A stretch of 64,000 bases of DNA from Amaranthus tricolor. Lineage: Eukaryota; Streptophyta; Magnoliopsida; Caryophyllales; Amaranthaceae. The stretch spans positions 1,924,501-1,988,500 of the forward strand of contig NC_080063.1 of assembly GCF_026212465.1 (NCBI RefSeq), in the 5' to 3' direction. The position numbers and the translations under genes are program-made. The notes beneath the pieces are model-generated. The model searched no databases. It saw nothing but the letters and a program-made list of their open reading frames with translations, and was not told the DNA's origin. Positions 26,719 through 40,512 of the stretch are shown one piece after another (position 1 is the first letter of the stretch; each line of letters starts with the position of its first letter).

Positions 26719-29700
26719 TGAAGAATAAACAAGAATTATTGGTCAATGATGAATGAACGATGAATAATAAACAAGGATTAATGCTCAATGACGAATGAAC
26801 GGTGAAGAATGAACAAGGATCAATGATCAATGAAGAATGAACGATGAAGAATGAACAAGGATCAATGATCAATGACGAATGAACGATGAAGAATGAACAA
26901 GGATCAATGATCAATGAAGAATGAACGATGAAGAATGAACAAGGATCAATGATCGATGAATAATGAACGATGAAGAATGAACAAAGCTCAATGATCAATG
27001 ACGAATGAACGATGAAGAATGAACAAGGATCAATGATCAATGAAGAATGAACGATGAAGAATGAACAAGGATCAATGATCAATGAAGAATAAACGATGAA
27101 GAATGAACAAGGATCAATGGTCAATGACGAATGAACGATGAAGAATGATCAAGGATCAATGATCAATGAAGAATGAACGATTAAGAATGAACAAGGATCA
27201 ATGGTCAATGAAGAATAAACAAGAATTATTGGTCAATGACGAATGAACGATGAAGAATGAACAAGGATTAATGCTCAATGACGAATGAACGGTGAAGAAT
27301 GAACAAGGATCAATGATCAATGAAGAATGAACGATGAAGAATGAACAAGGATCAATGATCAATGAAGAATGAACGATGAAGAATGAACAAGGATCAATTA
27401 TCAATGAAGAATGAACGATGAAGAATGAACAAGGATTAATGATAAATGACGAAGGAACGATGAAGAATGAACAAGGATCAATGATCAATGAAGAATAAAC
27501 GATGAAGAATGAACAAGGATCAATGATAATTGAAGAATGAACGATGAAGAATGAACAATGATCAATGATCGATGAATAATGAACGATGAAAAATGAACAA
27601 AGCTCAATGATCAATGACGAATGAACGATGAAGAATGAACAAGGATCAATGATCAATGAAGAATGAACGATGAAGAATGAACAAGGATCCATAATCAATG
27701 AAGAATAAACGATGAAGAATGAACAAGGATCAATGGTCAATGACGAATGAACGATGAAGAATGAACAAGGATCAATGATCAATGAAGAATGAACGATTAA
27801 GAATGAACAAGGATCAATGGTCAATGACGAATGAACGATGAAGAATGAACAAGGATCAATGATCAATGAAGAATGAACGATGAAGAATGAACAAGGATCA
27901 ATGATCAATGACGAATGAACTATGAAGAATGAACAAGGATCAATGATCAATGAAGAATGAAAGATGAATAATGAACAAGGATCAATGATCAATGACGAAT
28001 GAACGATGAAGAATGAACAAGGATCAATGATCAATGAAGAATGAACAAGGATCATTGATCCATGAAAAATGAACGATGAAGAATGAACAAGGATCAATGA
28101 TCAATGACGAATGAACGATGAAGAATGAACAAGGATCAATGATCAATGAAGAATAAACGATGAAGAATAAACAAGGATCAATGATCAATGAAGAATGAAC
28201 GATAAAGAATGAACAAGGATTAATGGTCAATGACGAATAAACGATGAAGAATGAACAAGGATCAATGATCAATGAAGAATAAACGATGAAGAATGAACAA
28301 GGATCAATGATTAATGAAGAATGAACGATGAAGAATGAACAAGGGTCAATGATAAATGATGAAGGAACGATAAAGAATCAACAAAGATCAATGATCAATG
28401 AAGAATGAACGATGAAGAATGAACAAGAATTAATGATCAATGACGAATGAACGATGAAGAACGAACAAGGATCAATGATCAATGAAGAATGAACGATGAA
28501 GAATGAACAAGGATCAATGATCAATGAATAATGAACGATGAAGAATGAACAAGGATCAATGATCAATGACGAATGAACGATGAAGAATGAACAAGGATTA
28601 ATGGTCAATGACAAATGAACGATGAAGAATGAATAAGGATCAATGATCAATGAAGAATAAACGATGAAGAATGAACAAGGATCAATGATCAATGAAGAAT
28701 GAACGATGAAGAATGAACAAGGATCAATGATCGATGAATAATGAACGATGAAGAATGAACAAAGCTCAATGATCAATGACGAATGAACGATGAAGAATGA
28801 ACAAGGATCAATGATCAATGAAGAATGAACGATGAAGAATGAACAAGGATCAATGATCAATGAAGAATAAACGATGAAGAATGAACAAGGATCAATGGTC
28901 AATGACGAATGAACGATGAAGAATGATCAAGGATCAATGATCAATGAAGAATGAACGATTAAGAATGAACAAGGATCAATGGTCAATGAAGAATAAACAA
29001 GAATTATTTGTCAATGACGAATGAACGATGAAGAATGAACAAGGATTAATGCTCAATGACGAATGAACGGTGAAGAATGAACAAGGATCAATGATCAATG
29101 AAGAATGAACGATGAAGAATGAACAAGGATCAATGATCAATGAAGAATGAACGATGAAGAATGAACAAGGATCAATTATCAATGAAGAATGAACGATGAA
29201 GAATGAACAAGGATTAATGATAAATGACGAAGGAACGATGAAGAATGAACAAGGATCAATGATCAATGAAGAATAAACGATGAAGAATGAACAAGGATCA
29301 ATGATCAATGAAGAATGAACGATGAAGAATGAACAAGGATCAATGGTCAATGACGAATGAACGATGAAGAATGAACAAGGATCAATGATCAATGAAGAAT
29401 GAACGATGAAGAATGAACAAGGATCAATGCTCAATGACGAATGAATTGTGAAGAATGAACAAGGATCAATGATCAATGAAGAATGAACGATTAAGAATGA
29501 ACAAGGATCAATGATCAATGAAGAATGAACGATGAAGAATGAACAAGGATCAATGATCAATGACGAATGAACGAAGAAGAATGAACAAGGATCAATGATC
29601 AATGAAGAATTAACGATGAAGAATGAAAAAGGATCAATGATCAATGAAGAATAAATGATAAAGAATGAACAAGTATCAATGGTTAATGACGAATGAACGA

Positions 29701-30548
29701 TGAAAAATGAACAAGGATCAATGATCAATGAAGAATGAACGATGAAGAATGAACAAGGATCAATGATCAATGAAGAATAAACAACAATTATTGGTCAATG
29801 ACGAATGAACGATGAAGAATGAACAAGGATTAATGCTCAATGACGAATGAACGGTGAAGAATGAAAAAGGATCAATGATCAATGAAGAATGAACGATGAA
29901 GAATGAACAAGGATCAATGATCAATGAAGAATGAACGATGAAGAATGAACAAGGATCAATGATCAATGACGAATGAACGATGAAGAATGAACAAGGATCA
30001 ATGATCAATGAAGAATTAACGATGAAGAATGAACAAGGATCAATGATCAATGAAGAATAAACGATGAAGAATGAACAAGGATCAATGGTTAATGACGAAT
30101 GAACGATGAAAAATGAACAAGGATCAATGATCAATGAAGAATGAACGATGAAGAATGAACAAGGATCAATGATCAATGAAGAATAAACAAGAATTATTGG
30201 TTAATGACGAATGAACGATGAAGAATGAACAAGGATCAATGATCAATGAAGAATGAACGATGAAGAATGAACAAGGATCAATGATCAATGAAGAATGAAC
30301 GATGAAGAATGAACAAGGATCAATGCTCAATGACGAATGAACGGTGAAGAATGAACAAGGATCAATGATCAATGAAGAATGAACGATGAAGAATGAACAA
30401 GGATCAATGATCAAAGAAGAATGAACGATGAAGAATGAACAAGGATCAATGCTCAATGACGAATGAACGGTGAAGAATGAACAAGGATCAATGATCAAAG
30501 AAGAATGAACGATGAAGAATGAACAAGGATCAATGATCAATGAAGAAT

Positions 30549-32732
30549 AAACAAGAATTATTGGTCAATGACGAATGAACGATGAAGAATGAACAATGAT
30601 TAATGCTCAATGACGAATGAATGGTGAAGAATGAACAAGGATCAATGATCAATGAAGAATGAACGATGAAGAATGAACAAGGATCAATGATCAATGAAGA
30701 ATGAACGATGAAGAATGAACAAGGATCACTGATCAATGACGAATGAACGATGAAGAATGAACAAGGATCAATGATCAATGAAGAATTAACGATGAAGAAT
30801 GAACAAGGATCAATGCTCAATGACGAATGAACGGTGAAGAATGAACAAGGATCAATGATCAATGAAGAATGAATGATAAAGAATGAACAAGGATCAATGA
30901 TCAATGAAGAATAAACAAGAATTATTGGTTAATGACGAATGAACGATGAAGAATGAACAAGGATCAATGATCAATGAATAATGAACGATGAAGAATGAAC
31001 AAGGATCAATGATCAACGAAGAATAAACGATGAAGAATGAACAAGGATCAATGGTCAATGACGAATGAACGATGAAGAATGAAAAAGGATCAATGCTCAA
31101 TGACGAATGAAGGGTGAAGAATGAACAAGGATCAATTATCAATGAAGAATGAACGATGAAGAATGAACATGGATCAATGATAAATGACGAAGGAACGATG
31201 AAGAATGAACAAGGATCAATGATCAATGAAGAATGAACGATGAAGAATGAACAAGGATCAATGATCAATGAAGAATAAACAAGAATTATTGGTCAATGAC
31301 GAATGAACGATGAAGAATGAACAATGATTAATGCTCAATGACGAATGAACGGTGAAGAATGAACAAGGATCAATGATCAATGAAGAATGAACGATGAAGA
31401 ATGAACAAGGATCAATTATCAATGAAGAATGAACGATGAAGAATGAACAAGGATCAATGATCAATGACGAATGAACGATGAAGAATGAACAAGGATCAAT
31501 GATCAATGAAGAATTAACGATGAAGAATGAACAAGGATCAATGCTCAATGACGAATGAACGGTGAAGAATGAACAAGGATCAATGATCAATGAAGAATGA
31601 ATGATAAAGAATGAACAAGGATCAATGATCAATGAAGAATAAACAAGAATTATTGGTTAATGACGAATGAACGATGAAGAATGAACAAGGATCAATGATC
31701 AATGAATAATGAACGATGAAGAATGAACAAGGATCAATGATCAATGAAGAATAAACGATGAAGAATGAACAAGGATCAATGGTCAATGACGAATGAACGA
31801 TGAAGAATGAAAAAGGATCAATGCTCAATGACGAATGAAGGGTGAAGAATGAACAAGGATCAATTATCAATGAAGAATGAACGATGAAGAATGAACATGG
31901 ATCAATGATAAATGACGAAGGAACGATGAAGAATGAACAAGGATCAATGATCAATGAAGAATGAACGATGAAGAATGAACAAGGATCAATGATCAATGAA
32001 GAATAAACAAGAAATATTGGTCAATGACGAATGACCGATGAAGAATGAACAATGATTAATGCTCAATGACGAATGAACGGTGAAGAATGAACAAGGATCA
32101 ATGATCAATGAAGAATGAACGATGAAGAATGAACAAGGATCAATGATCAATGAAGAATGAACGATGAAGAATGAACAAGGATCAATGATCAATGACGAAT
32201 GAACGATGAAGAATGAACAAGGATCAATGATCAATGAAGAATTAACGATGAAGAATGAACAAGGATCAATGCTCAATGACGAATGAACGGTGAAGAATGA
32301 ACAAGGATCAATGATCAATGAAGAATGAATGATAAAGAATGAACAAGGATCAATGATCAATGAAGAATAAACAAGAATTATTGGTTAATGACGAATGAAC
32401 GATGAAGAATGAACAAGGATCAATGATTAATGAATAATGAACGATGAAGAATGAACAAGGATCAATGATCAATGAAGAATAAACGATGAAGAATGAACAA
32501 GGATCAATGGTCAATGACGAATGAACGATGAAGAATGAAAAAGGATCAATGCTCAATGACGAATGAAGGGTGAAGAATGAACAAGGATCAATTATCAATG
32601 AAGAATGAACGATGAAGAATGAACATGGATCAATGATAAATGACGAAGGAACGATGAAGAATAAACAAGGATCAATTATCAATGAAGAATGAACGATGAA
32701 GAATGAACAAGGATCAATGATCAATGACGAAT
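30549..32732 (+). repeat. 728-bp higher-order repeat, about three tandem copies
   Basis: Copies begin at M1 junctions 30549, 31277 and 32005, each 728 bp apart (52 x 14), with a second M1 junction halfway in each (30913, 31641, 32369; 364 bp). Each copy opens with the M1 unit followed by a unit containing GAACAAT/GATTAAT/GCTCAAT; that signature recurs once more after the M1 at 35043. Each also contains a GAAGGGT unit. The third copy departs from the pattern after about 32.65 kb and continues with sequence like the middle of copy 2 at an offset of 1,260 bp, so it is truncated or recombined. Copy-specific changes include AAATATT and GACCGAT near 32.01 kb. Confidence 0.82.
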
Positions 32733-35700
32733 GAACGATGAAGAATGAACAAGGATCAATGATCAATGAAGAATTAACGATGAAGAATGAACAAGGATCA
32801 ATGCTCAATGACGAATGAACGGTGAAGAATGAACAAGGATCAATGATCAATGAAGAATGAATGATAAAGAATGAACAAGGATCAATGATCAATGAAGAAT
32901 AAACAAGAATTATTGGTTAATGACGAATGAACGATGAAGAATGAACAAGGATCAATGATCAATGAATAATGAACGATGAAGAATGAACAAGGATCAATGA
33001 TCAATGAAGAATAAACGATGAAGAATGAACAAGGATCAATGGTCAATGACGAATGAACGATGAAGAATGAAAAAGGATCAATGCTCAATGACGAATGAAC
33101 GGTGAAGAATGAACAAGGATCAATTATCAATGAAGAATGAACGATGAAGAATGAACAAGGATCAATGATAAATGACGAAGGAACGATGAAGAATGAACAA
33201 GGATCAATGATCAATGAAGAATGAACGATGAAGAATGAACAAGGATGAATGATCAATGAAGAATAAACGTTGAAGAATGAACAAGGATCAATGGTCAATG
33301 ACGAATGAACGATAAAGAATGAACAAGGATGAATGATCAATAAAGAATGAACGATGAAGAATGAACAAGGATCAATGGTCAATGACGAATGAATGATGAA
33401 GAATGAACAAGGATCAATGATCAATGAAGAATGAACGATGAAGAATGAACAAGGATCAATGCTCAATGACGAATGAAGGGTGAAGAATGAACAAGGATCA
33501 ATTATCAATGAAGAATGAACGATGAAGAATGAACATGGATCAATGATAAATGACGAAGGAACGATGAAGAATGAACAAGGATCAATTATCAATGAAGAAT
33601 GAACGATGAAGAATGAACAAGGATCAATGATCAATGACGAATGAACGATGAAGAATGAACAAGGATCAATGATCAATGAAGAATGAACGATGAAGAATGA
33701 ACAAAGATCAATGATCAAAGAAAAATGAACGATGAAGAATGAACAAGGATTAATGATCAATGACGAATGAACGAAGAAGAAAGAACAAGGATCAATGATC
33801 AATGAAGAATTAACGATGAAGAATGAAAAAGGATCAATGATCAATGAAGAATAAACGATGAAGAATGAACAAGTATCAATGGTTAATGACGAATGAACGA
33901 TGAAAAATGAACAAGGATCAATGATCAATGAAGAATGAACAATGAAGAATGAACAAGGATCAATGATCAATGAAGAATAAACAAGAATTATTGGTCAATG
34001 ACGAATGAACGATGAAGAATGAACAAGGATTAATGCTCAATGACGAATGAACGGTGAAGAATGAAAAAGGATCAATGATCAATGAAGAATGAACGATGAA
34101 GAATGAACAAGGATCAATGATCAATGAAGAATGAACGATGAAGAATGAACAAGGATCAATGATCAATGATGAATGAACGATGAAGAATGAACAAGGATCA
34201 ATGATCAATGAAGAATTAACGATGAAGAATGAACAAGGATCAATGGTTAATGACGAATGAACGATGAAAAATGAACAAGGATCAATGATCAATGAAGAAT
34301 GAACGATGAAGAATGAACAAGGATCAATGATCAATGAAGAATAAACAAGAATTATTGGTTAATGTCGAATGAACGATGAAGAATGAACAAGGATCAATGA
34401 TCAATGAATAATGAACGATGAAGAATGAACAAGGATCAATCATCAATGAAGAATGAACGATGAAGAATGAACAAGGATCAATTATCAATGAAGAATGAAC
34501 GATGAAGAATGAACAAGGATCAATGATCAATGAAGAATGAACGATGAAGAATTAACAAGGATCAATGATCAATGAAGAATAAACGATGAAGAATGAACAA
34601 GGATCAATGGTCAATGACGAATGAACGATGAAGAATGAACAAGGATCAATAATCAATAAAGAATGAACGATGAAGAATGAACAAGGATCAATGCTCAATG
34701 ACGAATGAACGGTGAAGAATGAACAAGGATCAATGATCAATGAAGAATGAACGATGAAGAATGAACAAGGATGAATGATCAAAGAAGAATGAACGATGAA
34801 GAATGAACAAGGATTAATGATCAATGACGAATGAACGAAGAAGAATGAACAAGGATCAATGATCAATGAAGAATTAACGATGAAGAATGAAAAAGGATCA
34901 ATGATCAATGAAGAATAAACGATGAAGAATGAACAAGTATCAATGGTTAATGACGAATGAACGATGAAAAATGAACAAGGATCAATGTTCAATGAAGAAT
35001 GAACGATGAAGAATGAACAAGGATCAATGATCAATGAAGAATAAACAAGAATTATTGGTCAATGACGAATGAACGATGAAGAATGAACAATGATTAATGC
35101 TCAATGACGAATGAACGGTGAAGAATGAACAAGGATCAATGATCAATGAAGAATGAATGATGAAGAATGAACAAGGATCAATGATCAATGAAGAATGAAC
35201 GATGAAGAATGAACAAGGATCAATGATCAATGACGAATGAACGATGAAGAATGAACAAGGATCAATGATCAATGAAGAATTAACGATGAAGAATGAACAA
35301 GGATCAATGCTCAATGACGAATGAACGGTGAAGAATGAACAAGGATCAATGATCAATGAAGAATGAATGATAAAGAATGAACAAGGATAAATGATCAATG
35401 AAGAATAAACAAGAATTATTGGTTAATGTCGAATGAACGATGAAGAATGAACAAGGTTCAATGATCAATGAATAATGAACGATGAAGAATGAACAAGGAT
35501 CAATGATCAATGAAGAATAAACGATGAAGAATGAACAAGGATCAATGGTCAATGACGAATGAACGATGAAGAATGAACAAGGATCAATGCTCAATGACGA
35601 ATGAACGGTGAAGAATGAACAAGGATCAATTATCAATGAAGAATGAACGATGAAGAATGAACAAGGATCAATGATAAATGACGAAGGAACGATGAAGAAT

Positions 35701-37072
35701 GAACAAGGATCAATGATCAATGAAGAATGAACGATGAAGAATGAACAAGGATCAATGATCAATGAAGAATAAACGATGAAGAATGAACAAGGATCAATGG
35801 TCAATGACGAATGAACGATGAAGAATGAACAAGGATCAATGATCAATAAAGAATGAACGATGAAGAATGAACAAGGATCAATGGTCAATGACGAATGAAT
35901 GATGAAGAATGAACAAGGATCAATGATCAATGAAGAATGAACGATGCAGAATGAACAAGGATCAATGCTCAATGACGAATGAACGGTGAAGAATGAACAA
36001 GGATCAATGATCAATGAAGAATGAACGATAAAGAATGAACAAGGATTAATGGTCAATAATGAATAAACGATGAAGAATGAACAAGGATCAATGATCAATG
36101 AAGAATGAACGATGCAAAATGAACAAGGATCAATGATCAATGAAGAATGAACGATGAAGAATGAACAAGGATCAATGATAAATGACGAAGGAACGATAAA
36201 GAATCAACAAAGATCAATGATCAATGAAGAATGAACGATGAAGAATGAACAAGGATCAATGATCAATGACGAATGAACGATGAAGAATGAACAAGGATCA
36301 ATGATCAATGCAGAATGAACGATGAAGAATGAACAAGGATCAATGATCAATGAAGAATGAACGATGAAGAATGAACAAGGATCAATGATCAATGACGAAT
36401 GAACGATGAAGAATGAACAAGGATTAATGGTAATTGATAAATGAACGATGAAGAATGAACAAGGATCAATGATCAATGCAGAATGAACGATGAAGAATGA
36501 ACAAGGATCAATGATCAATGAAGAATAAACGATGAAGAATGAACAAGTATCAATGGTCAATGACGAATGAACGATGAAGAATGAACAAGGATCAATGATC
36601 AATAAAGAATGAACGATGAAGAATGAACAAGGATCAATGGTCAATGACGAATGAACGATGAAGAATGAACAAGGATCAATGATCAATGAAGAATGAACGA
36701 TGAAGAATGAACAAGGATCAATGCTCAATGACGAATGAACGGTGAAGAATGAACAAGGATCAATGATCAATGAAGAATGAACGATGAAGAATGAACAAGG
36801 ATCAATGATCAAAGAAGAATGAACGATGAAGAATGAACAAGGATTAATGATCAATGACGAATGAACGAAGAAGAATGAACAAGGATCAATGATCAATGAA
36901 GAATTAACGATGAAGAATGAAAAAGGATCAATGATCAATGAAGAATAAATGATGAAGAATGAACAACTATCAATGGTTAATGACGAATGAACGATGAAAA
37001 AAGAACAAGGATCAATGATCAATGAAGAATGAACGATGAAGAATGAACAAGGATCAATGATCAATGAAGAAT

Positions 37073-38510
37073 AAACAAGAATTATTGGTCAATGACGAAT
37101 GAACGATGAAGAATGAACAAGGATTAATGCTCAATGACGAATGAACGGTGAGGAATGAACAAGGATCAATGATCAATGAAGAATGAACGATGAAGAATGA
37201 ACAAGGATCAATGATCAATGAAGAATGAACGATGAAGAATGAACAAGGATCAATGATCAATGACGAATGAACGATGAAGAATGAACAAGGATCAATGATC
37301 AATGAAGAATTAACGATGAAGAATGAACAAGGATCAATGATCAATGAAGAATAAACGATGAAGAATGAACAAGGATCAATGGTTAATGACGAATGAACGA
37401 TGAAGAATGAATAAGGATCAATGATCAATGAAGAATAAACAAGAATTATTGGTTAATGACGAGTGAACGATGAAGAATGAACAAGGATCAATGATCAATG
37501 AATAATGAACGATGAAGAATGAACAAGGATCAATGATCAATGACGAATGAATGATGAAGAATGAACAAGTATCAATGATCAATGAAGAATGAACGATGAA
37601 GAATGAACAAGGATCAATGATCAATGAAGAATGAACAAGAATTAATGGTCAGTAACGAATGAACGATGAAGAATGAACAAGGATCAATGATCAATGAAGA
37701 ATGAACGATGAAGAATGAACAAGGATCAATGCTCAATGATGAATGAACGGTGAAGAATGAACAAGGATCAATGATCAATGAAGAATGAATGATAAAGAAT
37801 GAACAAGGATCAATGATCAATGAAGAATAAACAAGAATTATTGGTTAATGTCGAATGAACGATGAAGAATGAACAAGGTTCAATGATCAATGAATAATGA
37901 ACGATGAAGAATGAACAAGGATCAATGATCAATGAAGAATAAACGATGAAGAATGAACAAGGATCAATGGTCAATGACGAATGAACGATGAAGAATGAAC
38001 AAGGATCAATGCTCAATGACGAATGAACGGTGAAGAATGAACAAGGATCAATTATCAATGAAGAATGAACGATGAAGAATGAACAAGGATCAATGATAAA
38101 TGACGAAGGAACGATGAAGAATGAACAAGGATCAATGATCAATGAAGAATGAACGATGAAGAATGAACAAGGATCAATGATCAATGAAGAATAAACGATG
38201 AAGAATGAACAAGGATCAATGGTCAATGACGAATGAACGATGAAGAATGAACAAGGATCAATGATCAATAAAGAATGAACGATGAAGAATGAACAAGGAT
38301 CAATGGTCAATGACGAATGAATGATGAAGAATGAACAAGGATCAATGATCAATGAAGAATGAACGATGCAGAATGAACAAGGATCAATGCTCAATGACGA
38401 ATGAACGGTGAAGAATGAACAAGGATCAATGATCAATGAAGAATGAACGATAAAGAATGAACAAGGATTAATGGTCAATGACGAATAAACGATGAAGAAT
38501 GAACAAGGAT
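37073..38510 (+). repeat. 2,002-bp-offset duplication, copy 1
   Basis: M1 junctions 37073, 37437 and 37829 correspond to 39075, 39439 and 39831, all 2,002 bp apart (143 x 14). The GGTCAGT junction at 37633 corresponds to 39635. Shared rare features include GACGAGT after M1, GGTTAATGTCGAAT with GGTTCAAT near 37.85 and 39.85 kb, and GATGCAG near 38.37 and 40.37 kb. The second copy (about 39075-40512) departs after roughly 1.44 kb, where it joins a block like 36.2-37.07 kb. That block recurs at 40.63-41.45 kb at an offset of 4,424 bp with one 42-bp unit missing. The GGTAATTGATAAAT variant marks it at 36.43, 40.85 and 43.58 kb. Confidence 0.75.
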
Positions 38511-39074
38511 CAATGATCAATGAAGAATAAACGATGAAGAATGAACAAGTATCAATGGTCAATGACGAATGAACGATGAAGAATGAACAAGGATCAATGA
38601 TCAATAAAGAATGAACGATGAAGAATGAACAAGGATCAATGGTCAATGACGAATGAACGATGAAGAATGAACAAGGATCAATGATCAATGAAGAATGAAC
38701 GATGAAGAATGAACAAGGATCAATGCTCAATGACGAATGAACGGTGAAGAATGAACAAGGATCAATGATCAATGAAGAATGAACGATGAAGAATGAACAA
38801 GGATCAATGATCAAAGAAGAATGAACGATGAAGAATGAACAAGGATTAATGATCAATGACGAATGAACGAAGAAGAATGAACAAGGATCAATGATCAATG
38901 AAGAATTAACGATGAAGAATGAAAAAGGATCAATGATCAATGAAGAATAAACGATGAAGAATGAACAAGTATCAATGGTTAATGACGAATGAACGATGAA
39001 AAAAGAACAAGGATCAATGATCAATGAAGAATGAACGATGAAGAATGAACAAGGATCAATGATCAATGAAGAAT

Positions 39075-40512
39075 AAACAAGAATTATTGGTCAATGACGA
39101 ATGAACGATGAAGAATGAACAAGGATTAATGCTCAATGACGAATGAACGGTGAAGAATGAACAAGGATCAATGATCAATGAAGAATGAACGATGAAGAAT
39201 GAACAAGGATCAATGATCAATGAAGAATGAACGATGAAGAATGAACAAGGATCAATGATCAATGACGAATGAACGATGAAGAATGAACAAGGATCAATGA
39301 TCAATGAAGAATTAACGATGAAGAATGAACAAGGATCAATGATCAATGAAGAATAAACGATGAAGAATGAACAAGGATCAATGGTTAATGACGAATGAAC
39401 GATGAAGAATGAACAAGGATCAATGATCAATGAAGAATAAACAAGAATTATTGGTTAATGACGAGTGAACGATGAAGAATGAACAAGGATCAATGATCAA
39501 TGAATAATGAACGATGAAGAATGAACAAGGATCAATGATCAATGACGAATGAATGATGAAGAATGAACAAGTATCAATGATCAATGAAGAATGAACGATG
39601 AAGAATGAACAAGGATCAATGATCAATGAAGAATGAACAAGAATTAATGGTCAGTAACGAATGAACGATGAAGAATGAACAAGGATCAATGATCAATGAA
39701 GAATGAACGATGAAGAATGAACAAGGATCAATGCTCAATGACGAATGAACGGTGAAGAATGAACAAGGATCAATGATCAATGAAGAATGAATGATAAAGA
39801 ATGAACAAGGATCAATGATCAATGAAGAATAAACAAGAATTATTGGTTAATGTCGAATGAACGATGAAGAATGAACAAGGTTCAATGATCAATGAATAAT
39901 GAACGATGAAGAATGAACAAGGATCAATGATCAATGAAGAATAAACGATGAAGAATGAACAACGATCAATGGTCAATGACGAATGAACGATGAAGAATGA
40001 ACAAGGATCAATGCTCAATGACGAATGAACGGTGAAGAATGAACAAGGATCAATTATCAATGAAGAATGAACGATGAAGAATGAACAAGGATCAATGATA
40101 AATGACGAAGGAACGATGAAGAATGAACAAGGATCAATGATCAATGAAGAATGAACGATGAAGAATGAACAAGGATCAATGATCAATGAAGAATAAACGA
40201 TGAAGAATGAACAAGGATCAATGGTCAATGACAAATGAACGATGAAGAATGAACAAGGATCAATGATCAATAAAGAATGAACGATGAAGAATGAACAAGG
40301 ATCAATGGTCAATGACGAATGAATGATGAAGAATGAACAAGGATCAATGATCAATGAAGAATGAACGATGCAGAATGAACAAGGATCAATGCTCAATGAC
40401 GAATGAACGGTGAAGAATGAACAAGGATCAATGATCAATGAAGAATGAACGATAAAGAATGAACAAGGATTAATGGTCAATGACGAATAAACGATGAAGA
40501 ATGAACAAGGAT
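39075..40512 (+). repeat. 2,002-bp-offset duplication, copy 2
   Basis: This is the second copy of the 37.07-38.51 kb block. It carries the same junction order (M1, M1, GGTCAGT junction, M1) and the same rare variants. Private changes include AACGATC near 39.96 kb and GACAAAT near 40.23 kb. The right edge is where its unit order stops matching the 38.5 kb region and is approximate. Confidence 0.72.

Larger units (their letters stand above)
14267..26726 (+). repeat. Array domain B: M3-rich, nearly M1-free
   Basis: Only satellite units are present. M3 junctions start at 15757, 16289, 17745, 18319, 18851, 20307, 21735, 23191 and 24353, with recurring spacings of 532 and 1,456 bp. The only M1 junction is at 20707. 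The domain is made mostly of large copies of one another: a block beginning near 10.44 kb recurs near 14.74 kb, a 2,562-bp block is repeated in tandem, and another copy follows at an offset of 2,884 bp. A unit carrying GAACAAG/AACTAAT recurs at 16663, 19225, 22109 and 24727, with an earlier relative at 12365. The edges are judged by marker content and are approximate. Confidence 0.8.
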
